From positions 1-64,000 of the forward strand of contig NZ_VDMR01000003.1 in assembly GCF_006346315.1 (NCBI RefSeq): 64,000 bases of DNA, written 5' to 3'. A program made the position numbers and the translations under genes. Origin of the DNA: Nocardioides litoris (lineage in GTDB: Bacteria; Actinomycetota; Actinomycetes; Propionibacteriales; Nocardioidaceae). The notes under the pieces were generated by a model. That model saw only the letters and a list, made by a program, of their open reading frames with translations. It searched no databases and was not told the origin of the DNA. Below, piece after piece: positions 34,660 through 43,137 of this stretch. Position 1 is the stretch's first letter. Each line of letters opens with the position of its first letter.

Positions 34660-35741
34660 CAGGCCACCCCTGCCGGGACGCCGAGCAACATGGTGGCGCG
34701 CAGCTCGGGCACCTGCTCCCCGGTCAACCGGTCCATCGAGAGGCCGCGCTCGCGGGCCATCCCCTCCAGCGCGCGGGCGGCGTCGCGCACGACGGGCTCG
34801 GGCCCGGTGACGCGCACGAGCACCCGGGTGACGGGCACGCGGTGCGGGGGCGGGCCGGGCTGGACCGCGACGGTCGTGGCCACGACCGGGGCGGCGAGGG
34901 ACGCCGCGAGGTGGTCGACGTGCGCGACGGCCTCGGAGCCCCGCAGGGCGAAGGTCATCGAGGCCGACCCCCCGACGGCGACGTGGTCGGCGTGCTCGCG
35001 GGCCGGCGGGACCTGCCCGTCCGGACCGGGTGGCAGCGGGCCGAGGCTGCCGGCGTTGTGCATCTCGACCGAGCTCGCGGGGAGGCGGCGCACGACGACG
35101 CCCGCACCGTTCATGACCTCCTCGGCCCGGAGCACGCAGCGCCGGAGCACCTGCTGCACGGCCGCGCTCCCCCCGCGCCGCGAGATCACCTCGGCGGCGT
35201 ACCGCGTGTCGAGCGTGAGCACCATGAACCGGGTGACGAGCCGGCTGACCGGACCACGGAGGCCGGGGGCCTGGCCGCCGCCGGGGGTGGGCGGCGAGAG
35301 GAGGGTGACGACCCGGACGCTGGACAACGGCACGTCCTCGACCGTGAGCAGGCGGACCAACCCGTCGACCGGCACCGGCGGGTCCTCGTTGAACACGTCC
35401 TGGAGGGGCAGCCCGAGCGCCACCGTCCACGTCGCGGCGTCGCGCACGGCGCCGACCGAGACTCCCCCGCTGCCGCGCGGGACCGTGACGACCTCGTAGG
35501 TCCCGCCGACGAGGGAGGCGATGCCGGAGCCGCGGAGCGCGCGACGGCGCGCCCGCATGCCGAGGGAGGAGCGCAGCGAGCGGTAGAGGCTGCGGCGGCG
35601 CCACGGCAGCAGCAGCACCAGGCACACGACGGCCACCGCGACGCCGACGGGGAGCCAGAGCCCCTCCTCGGCGAGGCCGACCAGCACGCCCGCCACCGCG
35701 ACCTCCAGCAGCACGAGCTGGACGAGGACCGACCGCGACAT
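34659..35741 (-). CDS. eccE: type VII secretion protein EccE
   Basis: A 360-aa protein with two N-terminal membrane helices (SVLVQLVLLEVAVAGVLVGLA and LWLPVGVAVAVVCLVLLL), a basic stretch and a long extracytoplasmic/peripheral domain, the EccE architecture. Blocks such as GIASLVGGTYEVVTVPRGSGGVSVG and TRFMVLTLDTRYAAEVISRRGG fit the family, which is weakly conserved. In ESX complexes EccE sits at the edge with EccB/C/D. It is coupled to the downstream unrecognised gene and divergent from eccB. Confidence 0.8.
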   Translation of the reverse strand: MSRSVLVQLVLLEVAVAGVLVGLAEEGLWLPVGVAVAVVCLVLLLPWRRRSLYRSLRSSLGMRARRRALRGSGIASLVGGTYEVVTVPRGSGGVSVGAVRDAATWTVALGLPLQDVFNEDPPVPVDGLVRLLTVEDVPLSSVRVVTLLSPPTPGGGQAPGLRGPVSRLVTRFMVLTLDTRYAAEVISRRGGSAAVQQVLRRCVLRAEEVMNGAGVVVRRLPASSVEMHNAGSLGPLPPGPDGQVPPAREHADHVAVGGSASMTFALRGSEAVAHVDHLAASLAAPVVATTVAVQPGPPPHRVPVTRVLVRVTGPEPVVRDAARALEGMARERGLSMDRLTGEQVPELRATMLLGVPAGVA

Positions 35742-35808
35742 GCGGCCGAGTATGCACGAAGCCGTAGGGTGTGGCGGGTCCCTGTCGTGCCGGACGAAGG
35801 AGCCGTCG

Positions 35809-37281
35809 GTGCAGACCCGCCGCGACCAGCTGCACGCCTACCGCTTCATGACGCGGCGGGCCATGTCCGCACTCGTCACGGGCGAGCCCGACACGGTCGA
35901 GCCGCCCATGCGGCGCCTCGTCGTCATGACCCTGAGCGGCGTGATGGTGGCCATCGCCGTCGCGGCCGTGTTCGCGATCATCGGGCTGCTGCGCCCGGGT
36001 GGCGGCGACCAGTGGAAGGCCGAGGGCGTCGTCATCGTCGAGCGCGACACGGGGGCCCGCTACGTCATCCTCGGCGAGGAGCTCCACCCCGTCCTCAACT
36101 ACCCGTCGGCCGTGCTCGCGTCAGGGTCCCAGGGCAAGGTCAAGGTCGAGCTCGTGCGCAGCGACAAGCTCGACGAGCTCCCGCCGGGCGACACCATCGG
36201 GATCGCCGGGCTGCCCGACTCGGTCCCGTCCGAGGAGTCGTTGATCCAGGCGCCGGTGGTGCTGTGCTCCCAGTCCGCCTCCGCCGAGGGCAACGCCAGC
36301 GCCCGGACCGAGGTCTCGCTCGAGGTCGGCACGGGCGAGGCGCCCGATCCTCTCCCCGACGGGACCGGGGTCCTGGTCACCACCCTGACGTCGTCGGGCG
36401 AACCCGACGAGAGCTCGTTGCTCCTCGGGGGCGTGCGCTACCCGATCGCCAACGAACGGGTGGAGGACGCCCTGTTCTCGGCCGACCAGGCCGTCCCCGT
36501 CGGGCGTTCCTTCCTCGCCGCGCTCCCGGTCAGCCCCACCCCGCTGGCGCCCCTCGAGGTGCCCGGACGCGGTCAGCCCGTCCAGGTCGCCGGCCGGGCG
36601 CTCGAGGTGGGCCAGCTCGTCACCTCCGACACCGATCCCGAGGACCAGCGTGTCGTCGTCGGTGAGGACAGCCTGATCCCGGTCACGTCGCTGCAGGCGG
36701 AGCTCCTGCTGGCCCTGCCGCAGCGCGAGCAGCCGGCGCCGCCGGTGTCCCTCCCCGAGGCGGACATCGTGGAGGCGGCTCCGTCCGACGAGCAGGTCGC
36801 CGACTTCAACGACCTCACGCGCGGGCTCCCCGACGCCACGCCCGAGCTCAGCGACGACGCCGTCGACCAGGTCGGGGTGTGCGCCACCTTCGACGGTCGC
36901 GACGGCGGCGGTGAGCCCGCAGTCCTGGGCGTGCCGCGCACGGACCCCGCGACCCGTCCGCCCACGGCCGACGGCCCCAACGCGACGGCCGGGCTGGTCG
37001 ACCGGGTCGACGTGCGCACGGGTTCCGGGCTGCTCGCCAGGACGCCCCAGGCCGCAGCCGTCAACCTGGTGCTGGGCCCTGGCCTGCGGTTCCCGGCCAC
37101 CGACCTGGCGACCCTCGGCGGCTTCGGGTACTCCGAGGACCAGGTGCAGACGCTCCCTGACGAGCTGGTCGCCGTCATCCCGGACGGCCCCGGCTTCGAC
37201 CGTGAGGACGCCAGGCGACCGCAGGTGCTCGACCCCGGGGCCGAGGAGCCCGCCCCGGTCGCCGGCGCTGCCGGCTCCTGA
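35809..37281 (+). CDS. eccB: type VII secretion protein EccB
   Basis: A 490-aa single-pass protein. The N-terminus MQTRRDQLHAYRFMTRRAMSALV is the EccB signature, followed by a membrane helix (about 45-65, VMVAIAVAAVFAIIGLLRPG) and a large extracytoplasmic repeat domain with two cysteines (APVVLCSQ and VGVCATF) likely to form the family disulphide. The Pro/Glu-rich tail is less conserved. GTG 35809 has AAGGAG at a good distance. EccB forms the periplasmic part of the ESX pore. Confidence 0.95.
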   Translation: MQTRRDQLHAYRFMTRRAMSALVTGEPDTVEPPMRRLVVMTLSGVMVAIAVAAVFAIIGLLRPGGGDQWKAEGVVIVERDTGARYVILGEELHPVLNYPSAVLASGSQGKVKVELVRSDKLDELPPGDTIGIAGLPDSVPSEESLIQAPVVLCSQSASAEGNASARTEVSLEVGTGEAPDPLPDGTGVLVTTLTSSGEPDESSLLLGGVRYPIANERVEDALFSADQAVPVGRSFLAALPVSPTPLAPLEVPGRGQPVQVAGRALEVGQLVTSDTDPEDQRVVVGEDSLIPVTSLQAELLLALPQREQPAPPVSLPEADIVEAAPSDEQVADFNDLTRGLPDATPELSDDAVDQVGVCATFDGRDGGGEPAVLGVPRTDPATRPPTADGPNATAGLVDRVDVRTGSGLLARTPQAAAVNLVLGPGLRFPATDLATLGGFGYSEDQVQTLPDELVAVIPDGPGFDREDARRPQVLDPGAEEPAPVAGAAGS

Positions 37282-37401
37282 CCGTCTCCGGACGAGCTCG
37301 GCCCCGGAGGCCTCGAAGATCGCGCGGATTCGTGCGGTTTAGGGGTGTGGTCGCCGGGAAGGCATGTGGTCACGTGACCACCAACCAAGGAGGAACCCAC
37401 C

Positions 37402-37716
37402 GTGGCCGGATTCGGAACCAGCCAGGAGGCGATGGCGGCAGGTGCCGTCGCCGTCAACGAGACCACCGAGCAGGTGCAGGGCCAGATCAACACCCTGCGC
37501 ACCGAGGTCGACACCATGCGCGGCGGCTGGGGCGGTGAGGCGTCCAACGCCTTCGGCGTCCTGCACCAGAACTTCGAGGCTCAGGCCAACCGCATCAACA
37601 ACGCGCTCCGCGCGATGCACGAGGCCCTCGGCGCGACGCAGAAGACGTACGCGACGCAGGAGGAGCAGGAGACGTCCAACATCACCAGCATGGCTGGTCA
37701 GATCAACGAGGCTTGA
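37402..37716 (+). CDS. WXG100 secretion substrate (EsxB/CFP-10-like)
   Basis: A 104-aa helical hairpin protein. The turn carries WGGEAS (Trp-Gly-Gly variant of WXG) and the C-terminal helix holds Tyr-x3-Glu (YATQE), the EccC-type export signal. AAGGAGG precedes GTG 37402. It is paired with the next WXG100 gene 11 bp downstream, which suggests the usual heterodimer. Confidence 0.93.
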   Translation: MAGFGTSQEAMAAGAVAVNETTEQVQGQINTLRTEVDTMRGGWGGEASNAFGVLHQNFEAQANRINNALRAMHEALGATQKTYATQEEQETSNITSMAGQINEA

Positions 37717-37727
37717 GGAGCAGACAC

Positions 37728-38015
37728 ATGAGCGAGATCCGCGTCAACTTTGGTTCCCTCGAGGGCGGCCAGGCCGGCATCATGACCACGCACGGCCAGC
37801 TCGTCGGCACGCTCGACGACCTGGAGGCCAGCCTGCAGCCCATGCTCTCCACCTGGGACGGTGAGGCCCGCGAGGCCTACTACCGGTGCAAGCAGGAGTG
37901 GGACTCCGCCGCCGAGCAGATGTCCACCACGCTCCAGCAGATCGGCCAGCTGGTCGGCAACGCGCACCAGAACTACACCAACGCCGAGAAGGCCGCCACC
38001 AACACCTGGTCCTGA
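37728..38015 (+). CDS. WXG100 secretion substrate (EsxA/ESAT-6-like)
   Basis: A 95-aa helical hairpin with WDG at the turn (STWDGEAREAYYRCKQEW) and Tyr-x3-Glu near the C-terminus (YTNAE). MSEIRVNFGSLEGG is typical for the actinobacterial EsxA partner. GAGGAG precedes ATG 37728. It is the probable dimer partner of the upstream WXG100 protein. A strong hairpin follows. Confidence 0.94.
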   Translation: MSEIRVNFGSLEGGQAGIMTTHGQLVGTLDDLEASLQPMLSTWDGEAREAYYRCKQEWDSAAEQMSTTLQQIGQLVGNAHQNYTNAEKAATNTWS

Positions 38016-38051
38016 GGCCAGGCCGGCGGGCCGACCGACGGGCACGTCACG

Positions 38052-38087
38052 GACAGCGGCCGGGGGCCACGGCCCCCGGCCGCTGTC
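38052..38087 (+). terminator. very stable hairpin after the Esx pair
   Basis: Two 17-base arms (38052-38068 and 38071-38087) are perfectly complementary around a nominal 2-nt centre, so the real loop is 4 nt. No U-run follows. It could terminate, or stabilise the 3' end of, the abundant esx mRNA while allowing lower downstream expression. Confidence 0.7.
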
Positions 38088-38116
38088 GGGCGTAGAACTC
38101 AGAAAGGGGAGAGCAC

Positions 38117-38512
38117 ATGACAGGACAGGGCTCGGGTGTCGAGGTCGACCCCGATGAGCTGCTGAGCATCGCCGACGCGATCGCCGACCTGCTCGACGAC
38201 GTGTCCGGTGACACCAATGCGACCGGCAATCAGATGGACTTCCAGACGAACGCGACGCCGTCCCAGATGGCGACCGCGTGGACGTCGCTGTTCAAGGAGG
38301 ACGGCGGGTCGCTGAACGACTACAAGGTCGCCGTCTACAACGACCAGTACGAGAGCATCAGCAACAAGTACACCGCGCTCGTCGAGGGCCTGACGTGGTT
38401 GGAGCAGGCCTGCCGCTCCACGGCCAACGGCTACCGCGACACCGACCAGCAGGTCGCGACCAACGTCAACCAGGTGAACCAGGGCGGACCTGCCCAGGAG
38501 GTGACCGGATGA
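38117..38512 (+). CDS. ESX-associated WXG-like helical protein
   Basis: A 131-aa acidic, mostly helical protein without signal peptide or membrane helix: VDPDELLSIADAIADLLDDVSG at the start and ALVEGLTWLEQACRSTANGYRDTDQQVAT at the end. The size and two-helix character suggest a WXG-superfamily partner, but no true WxG turn is seen. AAAGGGGA precedes ATG 38117. Its stop overlaps the start of the next gene (ATGA), so the two products probably form a complex, as PE/PPE pairs do. Confidence 0.7.
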   Translation: MTGQGSGVEVDPDELLSIADAIADLLDDVSGDTNATGNQMDFQTNATPSQMATAWTSLFKEDGGSLNDYKVAVYNDQYESISNKYTALVEGLTWLEQACRSTANGYRDTDQQVATNVNQVNQGGPAQEVTG

Positions 38513-39726
38513 ACAACATCCGCGAGTCCAGCTACAGCACGGGGGCCAGCAGCTTCGCCGGCGGGACGGTCAACAGCGAGGGTGACGCCGGCGGCATCAA
38601 GAAGCAGCTGCTCGAGAGCGATCCCAACCTGCTCGACCCGATCATCTCGGGCATGGAGGACGCCCAGGCCATGGGCGAGCACGTCGCCTCGAGCCTGGCC
38701 TCGATCCACAACCGGCTGGCCAACGCCTGGCGCGGCGGTGAGTCCAAGGCGGCGCTGAGCACCGTGGAGGGCCTGCGCAAGAACGGTGAGGCGATGTACG
38801 ACGAGGCCGGCCGCGTCCACGGTCCGCTGTCGGCCTTCAAGCAGTCCTGGGTGGAGGTCAAGAACTCCGCCCACAACATCGACGACTCCTCGTTCCTCGA
38901 GGGTGCGGCCAAGGGCGCACCCTTCGGGCCGGTGGCGGCCGTGGGGGTCGGCGCCGTCACCACCATGAACAACACCAGCGACGAGGACGCGCGCGCCTAC
39001 CTGCAGAAGATCGTGGACAACTACCGCGACGCCGTCCACATGATGCCCAACCAGTCGAGCACGCACCTGGTCAACGACGGCTCGCAGGAGCACTGGAACA
39101 ACCAGGGCTTCGGTGGCACCGGTGGTGGCAACGGCTCCACTCCGACCGGCCTCGGCGGCGGCCCCAGCTTCAACGGCACCGGTGGCCCCTCGATCGGCTC
39201 GCCCAGCCTGCCGAGCCAGCCGCCGCCGACCCAGCCGCCACCGCCCCCCGGCCTCCCCTCCGAGGCGCCCCCCGAGCTCCCCGGCCTGCCGGGCGGCCCG
39301 GGTGACTACCCCGGCAGCCCCGGTTATCCCGGTTACCCCGGCTCACCGGGCGTCGGGCCGGCCGACGGCATCAGGCTCGACAACGGCTCCCAGCTGGCCG
39401 GCATCGGCCCCGGTGGTGGGCCCGGTGCCCCCGGCCTGGGCGCCGGTCCCGGTGGTGGGCTCGGCAGCGCCGGTGGGCTGTCCGGTGGCGCCGGCGGCGG
39501 TGGCCTGGTGGGAGGCATGCCCGGTGCGGGCGGCAGTGGTTCCGGCAGTCCGACGGGCGGCGCCGGCGGCGCGGCCGGCGGTGCGGCGGGAGCCCGCGGC
39601 GGCATGCCCGGCATGATGCCGATGCACGGCAACCAGAACGAGGAGCAGGAGAACGAGCGCTCCACCTGGCTGTCCGAGGACGAGGACGTCTGGGGTGGCG
39701 ACGACCTGCCCCCGAGCCTCACCTGA
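38509..39726 (+). CDS. large ESX substrate: WXG domain plus Pro/Gly-rich region
   Basis: A 405-aa protein. Residues 1-180 form a helical WXG/PPE-like domain (HNRLANAWRGGESKAALSTVEGLRKNG). From about 200 to 370 it is Gly/Pro/Ser-rich with PGYPGYPGSPG and GGAGGG runs. It closes with ERSTWLSEDEDVWGGDD, an acidic WLxEDEDVWG tail seen in large ESX-associated proteins of actinobacteria. It overlaps the previous gene by four bases and precedes mycosin. It is likely secreted with its upstream partner. Function after export is unknown. Confidence 0.8.
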   Translation: MNNIRESSYSTGASSFAGGTVNSEGDAGGIKKQLLESDPNLLDPIISGMEDAQAMGEHVASSLASIHNRLANAWRGGESKAALSTVEGLRKNGEAMYDEAGRVHGPLSAFKQSWVEVKNSAHNIDDSSFLEGAAKGAPFGPVAAVGVGAVTTMNNTSDEDARAYLQKIVDNYRDAVHMMPNQSSTHLVNDGSQEHWNNQGFGGTGGGNGSTPTGLGGGPSFNGTGGPSIGSPSLPSQPPPTQPPPPPGLPSEAPPELPGLPGGPGDYPGSPGYPGYPGSPGVGPADGIRLDNGSQLAGIGPGGGPGAPGLGAGPGGGLGSAGGLSGGAGGGGLVGGMPGAGGSGSGSPTGGAGGAAGGAAGARGGMPGMMPMHGNQNEEQENERSTWLSEDEDVWGGDDLPPSLT

Positions 39727-39740
39727 GCGAGAATGGTTCT

Positions 39741-41195
39741 GTGAACTCACGTCTCGGGGTCGTGCGAGGGCGTCGGCGGCTGGCCGCCGGCGCCCTCGCC
39801 GCCGCGGTCCTCGTCGTCCCGACGCTGCTCGGTCCCGCGTCGGCTTCTCCTGGCTCTCCCAGCGACACCGTCCCGCCGGCCGCCAAGCCGAACTTCGACG
39901 TCCGGGCCGAGCAGTGGTGGCTCGACGCGCTCGGCGCCGAACGGATCTGGGCGGACCACACCCGCGGCGCAGGCGTGGTGGTCGCGGTCATCGACACCGG
40001 TGTCGAACCCACGGGTGACCTCGAGGGCGCCGTCGAGAAGGGCTTCGACCTCAGTGGCGGCGGCCGCGGTGACATTGGGGAGCCGACCAGGTTCCACGGC
40101 TCCGGCATGGCTGCCGCGATCGCTGGTCGAGGCACCGGGCCCGGCCTCCTGGGCATGGCTCCGGAGTCGACGATCCTCCCCGTCAAGGGCCCGGAGAAGG
40201 CCCTGGGTGACGGGACGGCCGATGCTCTCCAGCGCCTCGCCGAGCTGCCCGACCCCCCGGAGATCGTGAACATGTCCTACGGCGACGACGGACCTTGCCC
40301 GGCTGGTCTCCAGCAGGCCGTCCGGGTCGCCGTCGACGCCGGCATGATCCTGGTCAGTGGCCCGGGGAACGACGGCCCGTCGACCCCGTCCAACTACCCG
40401 AGCAACTGCGCGGGGGTGATCACGGTCGGCGCCTACGGCTTCTACGGCAACACCGCCGACGGTCCCGACCTGCGCATGTGGAGCGGCAGTGCCACACCCG
40501 ACAACATGTACCTCGTGGGTCCTGGTGACGACCTGCTGAACTTCAAGCCCGGCACCGACGAGGCCTTCAAGGCCGAGGGCACCAGCGGTGCCGCTGCGAT
40601 CGTCTCGGGCTCGCTGGCGCTCGTCCGTGCTGCGTTCCCCGACATGCCGTCCAGGGAGCTCGTGGCTCGCGTCCTGGCCACGGCCGCCCCGCTCGACGGC
40701 AGCAAGCAGACCGGTGTCCGCGACCCGAGCTCCGGGCTCGGGACGATCCGTCCCCGCGGAGCCATCGAGGAAGACATCCCCGCCGACGCGCCCAACCCCA
40801 TCTACGACGCCCTCGACGCCGCCGTCCCGCCGGGCGGCAGCCCGGGGACGGGCGCCGGGGAGCCGGACGGCTCCGGGTCCACCCCGGCCACGCCGGAGAC
40901 GACCCCTCCTCCAACCGACCCGGGGCAGGCCCCTCCGTCCGACAACACCGAGAGCGCCGGCTCGAGCGAGTCGAGCGGCTCCGGCGGCCTGGTGCTGGGC
41001 ATCGTGGGCCTCGGCGTCCTCGCCGTCCTCGGTGTGGTCGCGCTCGTCGTCGCCAGCAGCCGCCGCCGGTCGCCGGCCGGAGGCCCGTCGGCCCCGACGT
41101 GGCCGCACGCCGGAGGACCTCCAGCCGGGCCGTGGCCGCCGCAGCCGGGCGCCGCCCCGCCGCCTCCTCCGCCCCCACCCCCCGGCGCTCCCTGA
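39741..41195 (+). CDS. mycP: mycosin (type VII secretion subtilisin protease)
   Basis: A 484-aa exported, membrane-anchored S8 protease. A signal peptide (about 12-36) precedes the catalytic domain with Asp85 (VAVIDTGVE), His119 (RFHGSGMAA), oxyanion Asn210 (GPGNDG) and Ser282 (GTSGAAA). A Pro/Thr/Ser linker, one membrane helix (LVLGIVGLGVLAVLGVVALVVA) and a cytoplasmic poly-Pro tail follow. MycP caps and stabilises the ESX pore and trims substrates. GTG 39741 has only a weak ribosome site. It follows the large ESX substrate by 14 bp. Confidence 0.94.
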   Translation: MNSRLGVVRGRRRLAAGALAAAVLVVPTLLGPASASPGSPSDTVPPAAKPNFDVRAEQWWLDALGAERIWADHTRGAGVVVAVIDTGVEPTGDLEGAVEKGFDLSGGGRGDIGEPTRFHGSGMAAAIAGRGTGPGLLGMAPESTILPVKGPEKALGDGTADALQRLAELPDPPEIVNMSYGDDGPCPAGLQQAVRVAVDAGMILVSGPGNDGPSTPSNYPSNCAGVITVGAYGFYGNTADGPDLRMWSGSATPDNMYLVGPGDDLLNFKPGTDEAFKAEGTSGAAAIVSGSLALVRAAFPDMPSRELVARVLATAAPLDGSKQTGVRDPSSGLGTIRPRGAIEEDIPADAPNPIYDALDAAVPPGGSPGTGAGEPDGSGSTPATPETTPPPTDPGQAPPSDNTESAGSSESSGSGGLVLGIVGLGVLAVLGVVALVVASSRRRSPAGGPSAPTWPHAGGPPAGPWPPQPGAAPPPPPPPPPGAP

Positions 41196-41224
41196 TGAGC
41201 GCCCCCGGCTGACGAAGGACAGCG

Positions 41225-41579
41225 ATGCGACGGCGAGCTCCCCGGTCAGCAGCCGCGGTGGCGCTCGCCCTCGCGTCGTCCGCGGCGTCGTTCGCAGGGC
41301 CGGCGACCGGCGCCACTGCTCCACAGCCCGGCCGATCCGGGCGCCGGGCCGCCAGCGCCGGAGGCCACCGGCGCCGATCCCGGCGGAGCGGGTTCGTCCG
41401 GCCTCGTCCCGGGCATCGTCGGCCTCGCGACCCTGGTGGTCCTCGGCCTCGCCGCCCTCGGGGTGGCCCTGGCGCGGCGCCCCCGCACGGCTGGGCCACC
41501 GGCCCCACCCGCGACGGCCTGGCCGCCGCCGCCGGGCACCTACCCACCCCCACCCCCACCGCCCCCCCGGAGGACCACG
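41225..41579 (+). pseudogene. mycosin-like remnant lacking the protease domain, frameshifted
   Basis: ATG 41225 begins a good signal peptide (MRRRAPRSAAAVALALASS). Around 41,315-41,330 the sensible reading moves to the +1 frame: a Pro/Ala/Gly linker, a membrane helix GLVPGIVGLATLVVLGLAAL and a Pro-rich tail. This is the N- and C-terminal frame of mycosin with the whole catalytic domain missing, and the helix resembles that of mycP next door. The +1 frame has no stop before the next gene and runs into it in frame. It is probably a deletion remnant of a duplicated mycP. Confidence 0.55.
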
Positions 41580-42401
41580 ATGACCACCGACCAGACGACC
41601 CGGCCGGGGACGGCCGGGTCCGTCAGCGCCTACCGCGGCCTGCGCGACGTCGATGACCTGGCGCCGCTGCTCGCCCACCGGGGCTGGGTGCGCAAGGCCC
41701 GCCCGTTCTCGCACGTCGTGGCCCGCGACGTCTTCGTGCCCGACTTCTACGACGCCCTGCACCGCCAGGTGACCGGGTTGATCGAGTCGGAAACCTTCCG
41801 CGAGCGCAACATGGGCCGCTACGACGCCTCGTCGAGCATGGTGCAGCAGCACCCCGGCGGGCCGCTCGACGTGTTCCTGTCCCGGGCCTGGCACGACGTG
41901 ATGGCTGGCCTGTGGGACGTCGAGGCGACCGGCGACGTGATCGCGAGCCTGCACCACCACGCACCGGGCGGCCGGAGCGGCTGGCCCCACAACGACCTCA
42001 CCACGGCGTGGTTCCCCGGGGCGGACGAGCCGGGCAGGCACGAGGTCGGGCTGTCGACCACCGAGGTCGACGCGCACACCGGTGAGCGCGCCGAGGGCGT
42101 CGAGGCCCGGGAGACCGTGCGGGGCGTGGCTGCGCTGTTCTACCTGGGCAACCCGGAGTGGTCGCCCGGGGACGGTGGTGAGACCGGCCTGTTCGAGTCC
42201 GCCAGCGGCGCGCACCTCGGCCCCGCGGCCGCCGTGCCGCCGATCAACAACTCGGCGGTCTTCTTCGAGTGCACGCCGTTCAGCTGGCACGCGTTCCTCA
42301 GCAACCGGACGCCCCGCACCAGCGTCGTCATGTGGGTCCACCGCCGCAAGCAGGACGTCATCGAGCGCTGGGGAGGCGAGAACATTGTCTACTGGAAGTG
42401 A
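41580..42401 (+). CDS. 2-oxoglutarate/Fe(II)-dependent dioxygenase
   Basis: A 273-aa double-stranded beta-helix oxygenase of the prolyl-hydroxylase-like type. The Fe ligands are His and Asp in WPHNDLTTAW and the distal His in PFSWHAFLSN, and RTSVVMW supplies the 2-oxoglutarate Arg. FSHVVARDVFVPDFYDAL is a typical N-terminal block. GGAGG stands six bases before ATG 41580. The SDR gene overlaps its end. It may hydroxylate a residue or small molecule, and its place in an ESX locus is unexplained. Confidence 0.82.
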   Translation: MTTDQTTRPGTAGSVSAYRGLRDVDDLAPLLAHRGWVRKARPFSHVVARDVFVPDFYDALHRQVTGLIESETFRERNMGRYDASSSMVQQHPGGPLDVFLSRAWHDVMAGLWDVEATGDVIASLHHHAPGGRSGWPHNDLTTAWFPGADEPGRHEVGLSTTEVDAHTGERAEGVEARETVRGVAALFYLGNPEWSPGDGGETGLFESASGAHLGPAAAVPPINNSAVFFECTPFSWHAFLSNRTPRTSVVMWVHRRKQDVIERWGGENIVYWK

Positions 42402-43134
42402 CCGGCCGCGCACGGCCGAGCGACGCGTCTGCCTCCTGACCGGAGCCGGCGGCACCCTCGGCAACGCGTTCTGCCAGAAGTACGCCGACGAGTACGACAT
42501 CGTCGCCGTCTACCGCCACCGCGCGCCCGCCGCCCCGTCGCAGCACGACTCCTTCGTCGACCCCCTCGACCCCGGCGCCACCTCCGACCGGGGCCGGGTC
42601 TTCGTCGTGCAGACCGACCTGGAGAAGGAGGGCGAGCCGGAGCACCTGGTCGACCTCGTGCTGGCCCGCTACGGCCGGGTCGACCTGCTGGTCAACAACG
42701 CGGCCGTGATGCGCTTCCACGCGGGTCTCGGCGACGGCGACGCCGCCCTGGACGACATGGCGCGCTACTTCGCCCTCAACGTGGAGGTGCCTGCGCGGCT
42801 CGCCGTCCGGCTCTCGCAGCGGTCCTGGCGGCACGACGACCACGGCAACCGCGCGGCCAACCGCAACGTCGTCAACGTCTCGAGCCTCTCGGGCAGCCGG
42901 GTCTACCCCGGCGGGCAGGGCGTGTACGCCGCGAGCAAGGCGGCGCTCAACCACCTGACCCGCTACACCGCGCAGGAGTTCGCCACCTTCGGGGTGCGGG
43001 TCAACGCCATCGCCCCCGACGCGTTCCCGTCGCGGGTGCCGACCGAGGCCGTGGCCGACGCCGTCGTGGCCGTGGACCGTGGGTCGATGACCGGCAAGGT
43101 CCTGCCGGTCGAAGAGCCGAGCCCCACCGGCTGA
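42385..43134 (+). CDS. short-chain dehydrogenase/reductase
   Basis: A 249-aa Rossmann-fold oxidoreductase: nucleotide motif TGAGGTLG, LLVNNAAV, catalytic Ser in VVNVSSLSG, and Tyr-x3-Lys in VYAASKAA. TTG 42385 is chosen because a GGGGAGG Shine-Dalgarno lies eight bases upstream and no ATG/GTG fits. The gene then overlaps the oxygenase by 17 bp, indicating tight coupling. The two could act in sequence on one substrate (hydroxylation, then oxidation/reduction). It is convergent with the second mycosin, 3 bp apart. Confidence 0.85.
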   Translation: MSTGSDRPRTAERRVCLLTGAGGTLGNAFCQKYADEYDIVAVYRHRAPAAPSQHDSFVDPLDPGATSDRGRVFVVQTDLEKEGEPEHLVDLVLARYGRVDLLVNNAAVMRFHAGLGDGDAALDDMARYFALNVEVPARLAVRLSQRSWRHDDHGNRAANRNVVNVSSLSGSRVYPGGQGVYAASKAALNHLTRYTAQEFATFGVRVNAIAPDAFPSRVPTEAVADAVVAVDRGSMTGKVLPVEEPSPTG

Positions 43135-43137
43135 GGC

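Noticed and set aside
39120..39600. GGTGGC-rich repeats that could be a recombination hotspot or PE-PGRS-like array
   Set aside because: They are the codons of the Gly/Pro-rich region of the ESX substrate. No regular period beyond composition was seen.
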